From positions 806,001-870,000 of the forward strand of contig NZ_JABMJG010000001.1 of the NCBI RefSeq assembly GCF_013376045.1: a stretch of 64,000 nt of DNA, read 5' to 3'. Of the stretch, positions 54,626 through 62,912 are shown one piece after another. This stretch comes from Variovorax sp. SG517. Its GTDB lineage: Bacteria > Pseudomonadota > Gammaproteobacteria > Burkholderiales > Burkholderiaceae_C. Below the pieces are notes generated by a model. It was not told the DNA's origin. It saw only the letters and a list, made by a program, of their open reading frames with translations, and made no database searches. Both the position numbers and the translations under genes were made by a program. Each line of letters opens with the position of its first letter. Positions within the stretch are counted from its first letter, which is position 1.

Positions 54626-56475
54626 GCGCCATCCGATACCGCCCGCTGGTCTTCGGCGTGACGCGCGCCGTGCTGCGCGACGGCGCGCCGGGCACGCAGT
54701 ACCTGACGGCCGAAACGCAGCTCGAGCCCTACCGCGAGCGCATGACCGACCGCCTCGCCTACTGGGCGGAGCGCACGCCCGACCACACCTTCATCGCCCG
54801 CCGCGAACGCCTGGCCGACGGCAGCACCGGCGACTGGCTGCGCGTGAGCTACGCACAGGCGCTGAAGGAAGCACGCGGTATCGGACAGGCCCTGCTGGAC
54901 CGCGGCCTGAACGCCGACCGCCCGGTGGCCATCCTCAGCGAGAACGGCATCGAGCACGCACTGATGGCGCTGGGCTGCCTCTACGCCGGCGTGCCCTACT
55001 GCCCCGTGTCGCCGCCCTACTCGCTGGTGAGCCAGGACTTCGAGAAGCTGCGCCACGTCTTCGACACGCTCACGCCCGGCCTCGTGTTCGCGAGCGACGC
55101 GGCGCGCTTCGCCAAGGCGATCGCGGCGGTCGTGCCGGCGGACACCGAAGTCGTGCTGGCCCAAGGCACGCTGGAGGGCCGGCCCGTCACCGCGTTCGAC
55201 GCACTGGCCTCGACGCCCGCCACGCCCGCCATCGACGCGGCGATGCGCGCCACTGGCCCCGACACCATCACCAAGTTCCTCTTCACCTCGGGCTCCACCA
55301 AGATGCCCAAGGCCGTCATCAACACGCACCGCATGTGGTGCGCCAACCAGCAGCAGCTGCGCCAGTCGATCCCCGCCCTGGGCGACGAGCCGCCCGTGCT
55401 GGTCGACTGGCTGCCCTGGAACCACACCTTCGGCGGCAACCACAACGTGGGCATCGTGCTGGACAACGGCGGCACGCTCTATATCGACGACGGCAAGCCC
55501 ACCCCCGCCGGCATGGCCGAAACGCTGCGCAACCTGCGCGAGATCGCGCCCACCATCTACTTCAACGTGCCCACCGGCTTCGAGGCCATCGCACAGGCGA
55601 TGGAAACCGACGCGGTGCTGCGCCGCAACCTGCTGTCGCGCGTGAAGATGTTCTTCTACTCGGGCGCGGCGCTCTCGCAGCCCGTGTGGGACAGCCTGCA
55701 CCGCACGCAGGAGTCGGAGGTCGGCGAGCGCATCGTGATGGGCACGGGCCTCGGCATGACCGAATCGGGTCCCTTCGCGCTCTACGTGACCGGTCCCGAC
55801 GTGAAGTCGGGCGACGTGGGCCTGCCCGCGCCGGGCATCGAGCTCAAGCTGATCGAGGTCGACGGCAAGACCGAGGTGCGCTACCGCGGCCCCAACATCA
55901 CGCCCGGCTACTGGCGCGCGCCCGAGGCCACGGCGGAGGCCTTCGACGAGGAAGGCTTCTTCTCCACCGGCGACGCGGTGAAGTGGATCGACGAGGGCAA
56001 CATCCACCGCGGCCTGCGCTTCGACGGCCGCATCGCGGAAGACTTCAAGCTCGCCACCGGCACCTTCGTGAGCGTGGGCCCGATGCGCGCGAAGATCATC
56101 GCGGCCGGCGCGCCCTACGTGCAGGACGCGGTGCTGACCGGCATCAACCTGAAGGAAGTGGGCGCGCTCGTCTTCCCGACGCAGAAGGTGCGCGAGCTCG
56201 CTGGCCTGCCGGCCGGCGCCACCATGCGCGAGGTGCTCGAGAGCGCGCCTGTGCAAGCGCACTTCCAGCAGGTGGTCGACACGCTGGCCGCCAGCGCCAC
56301 CGGCAGCGCCAACCGCATCGCGCGGCTGCACCTGATGGCCGAGCCGCCGTCCATCGACAAGGGCGAGGTCACCGACAAGGGCTCCATCAACCAGCGCTCC
56401 GTGCTCAAGCACCGCGCCGCGCTGGCGGAGGCCATGCACGACGGCAGCCTGCCCTTCACCCTGAAGCCGCGCTGA
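54622..56475 (+). CDS. fcs: feruloyl-CoA synthase
   Basis: 617 residues of the ANL adenylating family, longer than typical acyl-CoA ligases and matching FCS. P-loop LFTSGSTKMPKAV, the segment DWLPWNHTFGGNHN, YSGAALS and GMTESGPFALY are distinctive. Activates ferulate, p-coumarate or similar phenylpropenoates with ATP and CoA. No aryl-aldehyde dehydrogenase gene follows, unlike classic ech-fcs-vdh clusters. Confidence 0.92.
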   Translation: MSAIRYRPLVFGVTRAVLRDGAPGTQYLTAETQLEPYRERMTDRLAYWAERTPDHTFIARRERLADGSTGDWLRVSYAQALKEARGIGQALLDRGLNADRPVAILSENGIEHALMALGCLYAGVPYCPVSPPYSLVSQDFEKLRHVFDTLTPGLVFASDAARFAKAIAAVVPADTEVVLAQGTLEGRPVTAFDALASTPATPAIDAAMRATGPDTITKFLFTSGSTKMPKAVINTHRMWCANQQQLRQSIPALGDEPPVLVDWLPWNHTFGGNHNVGIVLDNGGTLYIDDGKPTPAGMAETLRNLREIAPTIYFNVPTGFEAIAQAMETDAVLRRNLLSRVKMFFYSGAALSQPVWDSLHRTQESEVGERIVMGTGLGMTESGPFALYVTGPDVKSGDVGLPAPGIELKLIEVDGKTEVRYRGPNITPGYWRAPEATAEAFDEEGFFSTGDAVKWIDEGNIHRGLRFDGRIAEDFKLATGTFVSVGPMRAKIIAAGAPYVQDAVLTGINLKEVGALVFPTQKVRELAGLPAGATMREVLESAPVQAHFQQVVDTLAASATGSANRIARLHLMAEPPSIDKGEVTDKGSINQRSVLKHRAALAEAMHDGSLPFTLKPR

Positions 56476-56507
56476 GCTTCATTCCGAACATTCCTGGAGA
56501 CGAACAA

Positions 56508-57272
56508 ATGAAGATCGAAGGACAAGCCGCACTGGTCACGGGCGGCGCATCGGGCCTGGGCGAAGCCACCGCGCGCGAGCTCGCGCGGCTGGGCGCGAAG
56601 GTCGCGGTGCTCGACCGCAACGCCGAACTCGCCGCAAAGGTGGCGGCGGACATCGGCGGCGTCGCCTGCGCCTGCGACATCACCGACACCGACAGCGTGG
56701 TCGCCGCGCTCGACAAGGCCGAGGCCGCGCACGGCCCCGCGCGCATCCTGATGAACGTGGCCGGCATCGGCAGCGCCAAGCGCATCGTCGGCAAGGACGG
56801 CAGCCCCGCGCCGCTGGAAGACTTCGTGCGCGTGGTCAACATCAACCTGATCGGCGGCTACAACATGGCGCGCCTATTCGCCGCGCGCTGCGCGAAGCTC
56901 GACGCGCTCGACAACGGCGAGAAGGGCGTGATGCTCTTCACCGCCTCGGTCGCCGCCTTCGACGGCCAGGTGGGCCAGCAGGCCTACAGCGCCTCCAAGG
57001 GCGGGCTGGTCGGCATGACGCTGCCGATGGCGCGCGACCTCGCGCAGCACGCCATCCGCGTGTGCACCGTGGCGCCGGGCATCTTCGCCACGCCGCTGCT
57101 GCTGGAGCTGCCCGAGCCGGTGCAGCAGTCGCTGGCCGCGGCGATCCCCTTCCCGCCGCGCCTGGGCAAGCCCTCGGAGTTCGCCGAGCTGGCCTGCCAC
57201 ATCGTCACCAACGGCCACCTCAATGGCGAGGTGATCCGCATCGACGGCGCGCTGCGCATGGCGCCGCGCTGA
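56508..57272 (+). CDS. SDR-family 3-hydroxyacyl-CoA dehydrogenase
   Basis: 254 residues. NAD site TGGASGLGEA, NVAGIG, catalytic Ser in LFTASVAAFDG and YSASKGG. The pattern is close to type-II (HSD10/FadB2-like) 3-hydroxyacyl-CoA dehydrogenases. It would oxidise the 3-hydroxy product of the crotonase, consistent with side-chain beta-oxidation rather than retro-aldol cleavage. CTGGAGACG lies before the ATG. Confidence 0.92.
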   Translation: MKIEGQAALVTGGASGLGEATARELARLGAKVAVLDRNAELAAKVAADIGGVACACDITDTDSVVAALDKAEAAHGPARILMNVAGIGSAKRIVGKDGSPAPLEDFVRVVNINLIGGYNMARLFAARCAKLDALDNGEKGVMLFTASVAAFDGQVGQQAYSASKGGLVGMTLPMARDLAQHAIRVCTVAPGIFATPLLLELPEPVQQSLAAAIPFPPRLGKPSEFAELACHIVTNGHLNGEVIRIDGALRMAPR

Positions 57273-57313
57273 TCCAGATTCCAGTCAGCCACCGCAAACC
57301 AGGAGACAAGACC

Positions 57314-58306
57314 ATGACCAACAGACGCCATTTCGTGGCGGCGCTCGGCGGCACCGCCGCCATCGCCGCCCTGCATCCCTTCGCCGCGCTCGCCCAGGCG
57401 GTGCAGCAGGTAGTGAAGATCTACTACGGCTTCCCGGCCGGCAGCGCCGGCGACAGCGTGGCGCGCCGCGTGGCCGAGAAGCTCGGCGACACGCCCTTCA
57501 CGAAGGTCAACCCGGTGGTCGAGAACAAGCCGGGCGCCGGCGGGCGCATCGCGCTCGACACGCTCAAGAGCTCGGCGGCCGACGGCTCGGTGCTGTGCCT
57601 CGCGCAGGCTTCGGCGCTGTCGATCTACCCGCACATCTACACCAAGCTGGGCTACGGCATGGCCGACTTCGCGCCGATCTCCATCGGCGCCGTGATGACG
57701 CACGCGCTGACCGTCGGCCCGGCCGTGCCCGCCAGCGTGAAGACGCTGAAGGACTTCATCGCATGGGCCAAGGCCAACCCCGGCCAGGCCAGCTACGGCT
57801 CGCCGGGCGCGGGTTCCACGCCGCACTTCCTTGGCGCGCTGCTGGGCCTGAACAGCGGCACCGACCTGCGCCACGTGCCCTACCGCGGCTCGCTGCCGGC
57901 CATCAACGACGTGGTGGGCGGCCAGATCGCCTCGAGCATGACACCCGCCGGCGACGCCATTCCCTTCGCCAAGGCCGGCAAGCTGCGCGTGCTCGCCATG
58001 TCGGGCTCGCAGCGCGCGGCCTACCTGCCCGATGTGCCGACCTTCACCGAACAGGGCTTCCCCGAGATCGTGGCCGACGAATGGTTCGGCTTCTTCGCGC
58101 CGGCGAAGACGCCCACGGCCGTCATCACGGCCGCGAGCGCGGCGATCCAGACCGCGCTGAAGGACAAGTCCGTGGCCGACGGCCTGCTGTCGGTCGGGCT
58201 TCTCGCCCAGGGTTCCTCGCCGGAAGACATGCGCAAGTCGCTGCAGTCCGAATACGAACGCTGGGGCCCGCTGGTCAAGAAGATCGGCTTCACGGCCGAG
58301 TCCTGA
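57314..58306 (+). CDS. Bug-family (TctC) solute-binding protein
   Basis: 330 residues with an export signal starting TNRRHFVAALGG and ending ALAQ (twin Arg, Tat-like). Bug marks: GFPAGSAGDSVARR, VENKPGAGGRIA, GSPGAGSTPHFLG and the C-terminal EQGFPE. Binds organic acids in the periplasm. No TctA/TctB membrane partners are encoded nearby, so it is one of the orphan receptors common in this group; in this operon it may bind a hydroxycinnamate. AGGAGA precedes the ATG. Confidence 0.92.
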   Translation: MTNRRHFVAALGGTAAIAALHPFAALAQAVQQVVKIYYGFPAGSAGDSVARRVAEKLGDTPFTKVNPVVENKPGAGGRIALDTLKSSAADGSVLCLAQASALSIYPHIYTKLGYGMADFAPISIGAVMTHALTVGPAVPASVKTLKDFIAWAKANPGQASYGSPGAGSTPHFLGALLGLNSGTDLRHVPYRGSLPAINDVVGGQIASSMTPAGDAIPFAKAGKLRVLAMSGSQRAAYLPDVPTFTEQGFPEIVADEWFGFFAPAKTPTAVITAASAAIQTALKDKSVADGLLSVGLLAQGSSPEDMRKSLQSEYERWGPLVKKIGFTAES

Positions 58307-58333
58307 TTCACTTTCCCTGGTTTCGCTGCCCCG

Positions 58334-60082
58334 ATGGATTACAAGCCCCGCCCCGAAGACGTCCGGTTCATCCTGAACGAAGTGCTCGACGCGCCCGCGC
58401 GCCTGGCCGCCCTCGCCCCCTTCGCGGAGGTCGACGAGTCGCTGCAGTCGCAGGTGCTCGAGGAAGCCGGGCGCTTCGTCGGCGAGGTGGTGGCGCCCAT
58501 CAACCGTGGCGGCGATGAAACCGGCTGCCGCTTCGCCGATGGCGAGGTCGCCTCGCCGCCGGGCTTTCGCGAGGCGTACCAGGCCTTCGTCGACGGCGGC
58601 TGGCCCGCTCTCTCGGCCGCGCCGGAAGACGGCGGCCAGGGCCTGCCGGCGGTGCTCGAGGCCGTGCTCTATGAGTGGCTGGCCGCGGCCAACCATGGCC
58701 TCACGATGGCGCCGGGGCTGCTGCACGGCGCGTACGCCTGCCTCAAGCACCACGGCAGCGAGGAACTGAAGCAACGCTATCTGCAGAAGATCGCGACCGG
58801 CGAATGGCTGGCCACCATGTGCCTTACCGAAGCCCACGCGGGCAGCGACCTGGGCCAGGTGCGCACGCGTGCCGTGCCCCAGGCCGACGGCAGCCTGCGC
58901 GTGAGCGGCGGCAAGATCTTCATCTCGGGCGGCGAGCACGACCTGACGCCGAACATCGTCCACCTCGTGCTGTGCCGCCTGCCCGATGCGCCCGCCGGCC
59001 CCAAGGGCCTGTCGCTGGTGCTGGTGCCCAAGCTGCTGCCCGACGGCACGCGCAACGCGGTGCACTGCGAGCGCATCGAGGAAAAGATGGGCCTGCACGG
59101 CAGCCCGACCTGCACTATGCGCTTCGACGAGGCCACCGGCTGGCTGGTGGGCGAACCCGGCCGCGGGCTGGCCGCGATGTTCGTGATGATGAATTCGGCT
59201 CGGCTGCACGTGGCGCTGCAGGGCATCGGCCTGCTCGACGCCGCCTGGCAGAAGGCCGACGCCTATGCCGCCGAACGCCGCCAGATGCGCGCGCCGGGCC
59301 CGGTGCCCGCTAGCCGCGGCGGCGAGAGCGCCGACCTGATCGCCGAGCATCCCGCGGTGCGCCGCATCCTCGACACGCAGCGCGCCTGGATCGACGGCGC
59401 GCGCACCGTCGCCTACCGCAGCGCGCTGATGCTCGACGTGGCCGCGCACGACGCCGACCCCAAGGCCCGCGAACGCGCGCAGCGCTGGTGCTCGCTGGTC
59501 ACGCCGGTGCTCAAGGCCGCATGCACGCACCAGGCGTTTCACGGCGCGAGCGAATGCCTGCAGGTGTTCGGCGGCCACGGCTACGTGCGCGAGTGGGGCA
59601 TCGAGCAGATCGTGCGCGACTCGCGCGTGACCATGATCTACGAGGGCACCAACGAGATCCAGGCCATCGACCTGCTGGTGCGCAAGGTGCTGCCCGACGC
59701 CGGCGCAGCCATGTCGGGCGTACTGCTGGAGCTGCGCGACACGCTGGACGCCTCTCGCGAGGCGGATGCCGACGTGCAGCGCCGGCTGGCGCAGTTGCGC
59801 TACATGGGCACCACCGTCGCAATGGCGGCGCATGCCAACCCGGTGCTGCCCTACGAGGTGGCCGACGACTACCTGCGCGCGACCATGCTCGCGATGATGG
59901 CGTGGGCCTGGGCGCGCATCGAGGCGGCATCGCCCGGCAACGCGGAAAAGGCGCGCGTTGCGGCCGCCTTCCGGCGCTGGGTGCTTCCGGAATTCGAGAT
60001 GCGCATGGGCATCGTCAAGAAGGCCTGCGAAACCGTCGCCCTGACGCATGCGGCCGCGCCCGCCGGCGCTGTCTCCAACTAG
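58334..60082 (+). CDS. acyl-CoA dehydrogenase
   Basis: 582 residues, the longer AidB/3-methylmercaptopropionyl-CoA dehydrogenase-like form. FAD and substrate motifs MCLTEAHAGSDLGQ, CLQVFGGHGYVREWGIEQI and the catalytic-glutamate segment IYEGTNEIQAIDLL are intact. In this operon it likely desaturates dihydrocinnamoyl-CoA thioesters (phenylpropanoids with a reduced side chain), feeding them to the crotonase. Confidence 0.9.
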   Translation: MDYKPRPEDVRFILNEVLDAPARLAALAPFAEVDESLQSQVLEEAGRFVGEVVAPINRGGDETGCRFADGEVASPPGFREAYQAFVDGGWPALSAAPEDGGQGLPAVLEAVLYEWLAAANHGLTMAPGLLHGAYACLKHHGSEELKQRYLQKIATGEWLATMCLTEAHAGSDLGQVRTRAVPQADGSLRVSGGKIFISGGEHDLTPNIVHLVLCRLPDAPAGPKGLSLVLVPKLLPDGTRNAVHCERIEEKMGLHGSPTCTMRFDEATGWLVGEPGRGLAAMFVMMNSARLHVALQGIGLLDAAWQKADAYAAERRQMRAPGPVPASRGGESADLIAEHPAVRRILDTQRAWIDGARTVAYRSALMLDVAAHDADPKARERAQRWCSLVTPVLKAACTHQAFHGASECLQVFGGHGYVREWGIEQIVRDSRVTMIYEGTNEIQAIDLLVRKVLPDAGAAMSGVLLELRDTLDASREADADVQRRLAQLRYMGTTVAMAAHANPVLPYEVADDYLRATMLAMMAWAWARIEAASPGNAEKARVAAAFRRWVLPEFEMRMGIVKKACETVALTHAAAPAGAVSN

Positions 60083-60128
60083 CCACTCGAAGCTCTCGTT
60101 GCAGCGCGGCCGCGGTTACGCTCGGGCC

Positions 60129-60620
60129 ATGGCCTCCAACCCGAAATCCGCCTCCGCAAAAGGCGAGCAGGCTGCGGCGCCGCAAGGCAAGCCGGAGCGG
60201 CTCGACGCACGCATGCTCGAAACCCTGGTCGGCTACAACGCCCGCAGGGCCTGGCTGATCGTCAGCGCCTTCTTTGCCGAGCGCATGGCGCCCTACGGGC
60301 TCAAGCAGATCGATTTCTCGGTGCTGTCGCTGCTGGCGCACAACCCGGGCGCCACCTCGCGGCAGCTGTGCAATGCGCTGGACATCCTGCCGCCCAACCT
60401 GGTGAGCCTGGTGGCCACGCTCGACAGCCGGGGACTGATCGAGCGCCGCCCTCATCCGCACGACGGGCGTGCCGTCGGGCTGCATCTCACTGCCGCCGGA
60501 GAGGCACTGATCCGCGAAGCGGAGCAGACCGTAACCCAGCTGGAGGCCGATGCCAGCGCCAAGCTCACCGCGCGGGAGCGCGAGACGCTGATACGGCTGC
60601 TGCAGAAGATCTATCTGTAG
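60129..60620 (+). CDS. MarR-family regulator
   Basis: 163 residues with the winged helix DFSVLSLLAHNPGATSRQLCNALDI and wing LDSRGLIERRPHPHDGRAVGLHLT. MarR proteins near hydroxycinnamoyl-CoA genes (CouR, FerC) are CoA-thioester-responsive repressors, so the same is inferred here. The ORF could begin at 60048, but that start lies inside the dehydrogenase gene; 60129 follows its stop by 46 bases. The palindromes before the crotonase are its best target sites. Confidence 0.9.
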   Translation: MASNPKSASAKGEQAAAPQGKPERLDARMLETLVGYNARRAWLIVSAFFAERMAPYGLKQIDFSVLSLLAHNPGATSRQLCNALDILPPNLVSLVATLDSRGLIERRPHPHDGRAVGLHLTAAGEALIREAEQTVTQLEADASAKLTARERETLIRLLQKIYL

Positions 60621-60644
60621 AAGCAGTCTGTAGCGGCACCGGTC

Positions 60645-61298
60645 TCAGAGGCCCCGCTCGACCATGTCGATGAGCTGCTGGCCCAGTTTGTAGGCCGCAT
60701 CGGGCGGGATCTCGCGCAGCGGCCCGTCGATGATGAGCAGCGCCAGCCCATGCACCGCGCTCCAGGCGCAGTACTCCGCATTCGGGCGCCGCGCCGGGTC
60801 GAGCACGCCGGCGTCCACCAGCCGGTCGACGGCCTTGCCCAGCAGCTGGAACGGATCGAGCCCGCTCTCGCCGGCCTTGCCGGGGCCCAGTTCGCCGCGG
60901 CCCTCGTCGGAGATCACGAAGGCGGTGCGGAAGAGGCCCGGCTCGGCCTGGGCGAAGCGCAGGTAGGCGGTGCCGATGGCGCGCAACTGCCCGCGCGCGA
61001 AGTCGGCGGGAGGCTGGTCGCAGGGCTGGGCCGCCAGTTCCTTTTCCATCGCCTGCGCGGCTGCGGCCAGTGCCGCCTCGCGCACCGCGAGCAGCAGCTC
61101 CTGCCGGCTGCCGAAATGCCGATACGCCGCATTGGGCACCACGCCGACACGCCGGGTGGCCTCGCGCAACACGACCGCGTCGGGACCGCCGTCGCGGGCC
61201 AGTTCGATGCCTGCTTCCAGCAACGCACGGCGCAGATCGCCGTGGCGATAAGTGCTGCGCGCGGGCGGCAGGCTGTCGGGGACGTTGTTGAGCTTCAT
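60645..61298 (-). CDS. TetR-family regulator
   Basis: 217 residues. N-terminal helix-turn-helix (GDLRRALLEAGIELARDGG, REATRRVGVVPNAAYRHFGSRQELL) and a TetR C-terminal ligand domain with HGLALLIIDGPL. ATG 61298 is chosen; a longer ORF from 61391 would run through the operators. Divergent from the VOC operon; a GATAAT -10-like hexamer on the minus strand (61326-61331) touches operator 1, pointing to autoregulation. Confidence 0.92.
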   Translation of the reverse strand: MKLNNVPDSLPPARSTYRHGDLRRALLEAGIELARDGGPDAVVLREATRRVGVVPNAAYRHFGSRQELLLAVREAALAAAAQAMEKELAAQPCDQPPADFARGQLRAIGTAYLRFAQAEPGLFRTAFVISDEGRGELGPGKAGESGLDPFQLLGKAVDRLVDAGVLDPARRPNAEYCAWSAVHGLALLIIDGPLREIPPDAAYKLGQQLIDMVERGL

Positions 61299-61313
61299 TT
61301 CTTCATTCCCATG

Positions 61314-61358
61314 TGGACACTGTCCATTATCCCTGTTATTCTTTGTGGACGGTGTACA
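61314..61358. promoter_or_regulatory. two TetR operator palindromes
   Basis: Site 1, TGGACACTGTCCA (61314-61326), is a perfect palindrome. Site 2, TGGACGGTGTACA (61346-61358), differs at three of 13 positions and sits inside the larger repeat CTTTGTG...CACAAAG. Their centres are 32 bases apart, about three helical turns, so two dimers would bind the same face of the DNA. Confidence 0.65.
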
Positions 61359-61433
61359 CAAAGTAATCCGATTGTTTGCGGCCCATGACACCGGCGGGCC
61401 TCCGAGTCACCTCACCAATCCAAAGGAATCGTC

Positions 61434-61871
61434 ATGAAAGTCCAGTCGTATCTCTCGTTCGAAGGCCGCTGCGATGAAGCGCTCGGCTTCTACAAGAAGG
61501 CGCTCGGCGCCGAGGTCACGCAGCTCATGCGCTACAAGGAAGCGCCCGCGGGCGCCCCTTCGGAGAACGGGGAAGCCGGCTGCGCCGGCGGCATGCCCGA
61601 TGCCGAGAAAGTGATGCACGCGGTGTTCCGCATCGGCGAGACCGAGCTGATGGCCTCCGACGGCCGCTGCTCGGGCCAGCCGAAGTTCGAAGGCGTCATG
61701 CTCGCCCTCACCGCCAACACCGACACCGAGGTCGTCAAGTGGTTCAACGCGCTGGCCGAAGGCGGCCAGGTCATGCAGCCGCTGATCCCGACCTTCTTCA
61801 CCTCCAACTTCGGCATGCTGACCGACCGCTTCGGCGTAGGCTGGCTGCTGGTCGTCGCGCAGCCGGGCTGA
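61434..61871 (+). CDS. PhnB-like VOC-family protein 1
   Basis: 145 residues of the glyoxalase/bleomycin-resistance fold; YLSFEGRCDEALGFYKKALGAEV and the C-terminal MLTDRFGVGWLLVV are typical of the PhnB-like group. A Gly/Ala/Glu-rich loop (APAGAPSENGEAG) follows the second strand. Metal-site residues are not clearly conserved and no substrate can be named. First gene of an operon controlled from the TetR intergenic region. Confidence 0.88.
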   Translation: MKVQSYLSFEGRCDEALGFYKKALGAEVTQLMRYKEAPAGAPSENGEAGCAGGMPDAEKVMHAVFRIGETELMASDGRCSGQPKFEGVMLALTANTDTEVVKWFNALAEGGQVMQPLIPTFFTSNFGMLTDRFGVGWLLVVAQPG

Positions 61872-61912
61872 CCGGCCTTTCCATCGCCCCGATCTCCAGA
61901 GAAAGCTCCCCC

Positions 61913-62440
61913 ATGCTCAAGAAAATCGCCCTCGTCGTCTTGCTCGCGATCGCCGCGCTGCTGATCTACGCGGCCACCCGGCCCGACACCTTCCGCGTCG
62001 AACGCACCGCGCGCATCGAGGCGCCGGCCGAGAAGATCTTTCCGCTGATCGACGACTTCCACCGCTGGGGCGCCTGGTCGCCCTACGAGAAGCTCGACCC
62101 CGCCATGAAGCGCAGCTTCGGCGGCAGCGCGAGCGGCAAGGGCGCGACCTATGCGTGGGAAGGCAACGACAAGGCGGGCGCGGGCCGCATGGAGATCGTG
62201 GAGTCGGCGCCTTCGTCGAAGGTCGCGATCAAGCTCGACTTCATCAAGCCCTTCGAGGGCCACAACACCGCTGAATTCACGCTGCAGCCCCAGGGCGGCG
62301 CGACGCAGGTCACCTGGGCCATGCATGGCCCGAGCCCGTACGTCGCCAAGCTCATGGGCATCTTCTTCAACATGGACCAGATGATCGGCAAGGACTTCGA
62401 GACGGGTCTTGCCAACCTGAAGGCCGCCACCGAAAAGTAA
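61913..62440 (+). CDS. SRPBCC-family protein with N-terminal membrane anchor
   Basis: 175 residues: an N-terminal TM helix (KIALVVLLAIAALLIYA) then a START-like ligand-binding domain (VERTARIEAPAEKIFPLIDDF, WGAWSPYEKLDP, TQVTWAMHGP). Such polyketide cyclase/dehydrase-like proteins bind hydrophobic ligands. It is in the middle of the VOC operon. Confidence 0.88.
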   Translation: MLKKIALVVLLAIAALLIYAATRPDTFRVERTARIEAPAEKIFPLIDDFHRWGAWSPYEKLDPAMKRSFGGSASGKGATYAWEGNDKAGAGRMEIVESAPSSKVAIKLDFIKPFEGHNTAEFTLQPQGGATQVTWAMHGPSPYVAKLMGIFFNMDQMIGKDFETGLANLKAATEK

Positions 62441-62457
62441 CCGCTAAAGGAAAGACC

Positions 62458-62877
62458 ATGCCCAACATCCACGCCTACCTCACCTTCGACGGCAACGCAG
62501 CCGAGGCCATGCGCTTCTACGAGAAGACGCTGGGCGGCACCATGCAGATGATGATGACCGTCGGCGAAGCGCCCGACACCGAACAGTTCCCGCCCGAGGC
62601 GAAGAAGCGCCTCATGCATGCCTCGCTCGCCTACGGCAGCGGCATCCTGATGGCCTCCGACTCCATGCCCGGCCAGCCTTACGAAGGCATGAAGGGCTTC
62701 GGCGTTGCGCTGACCATCGAGACCGTGGCCGAGGCCCGGCGCGTCTTCGACGCCTTCGCCGAGGGCGGCCATGTCGGCATGCCCTTCGAGAAGACCTTCT
62801 GGGTCGAAGGCTTCGGCATGGTGACCGACCGCTTCGGCACCCCGTGGCTCATCAACGGCGGCAAGCCGCTGGTCTGA
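62458..62877 (+). CDS. PhnB-like VOC-family protein 2
   Basis: 139 residues, paralogous to the VOC protein three genes upstream (shared AYLTFDGNAAEAMRFYEKTL and GMVTDRFGTPWLI) but without its Gly-rich loop. Starts after AAAGGAAAG. Substrate unknown. Confidence 0.9.
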   Translation: MPNIHAYLTFDGNAAEAMRFYEKTLGGTMQMMMTVGEAPDTEQFPPEAKKRLMHASLAYGSGILMASDSMPGQPYEGMKGFGVALTIETVAEARRVFDAFAEGGHVGMPFEKTFWVEGFGMVTDRFGTPWLINGGKPLV

Positions 62878-62912
62878 GCCGTTCCCTCCTTCCAAAAGAA
62901 ACCTCGCTTCCC

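Noticed and set aside
53852..56475. Classic vanillin-forming ech-fcs-vdh cluster
   Set aside because: No aryl-aldehyde dehydrogenase gene is present and an SDR suited to 3-hydroxyacyl-CoA follows instead.
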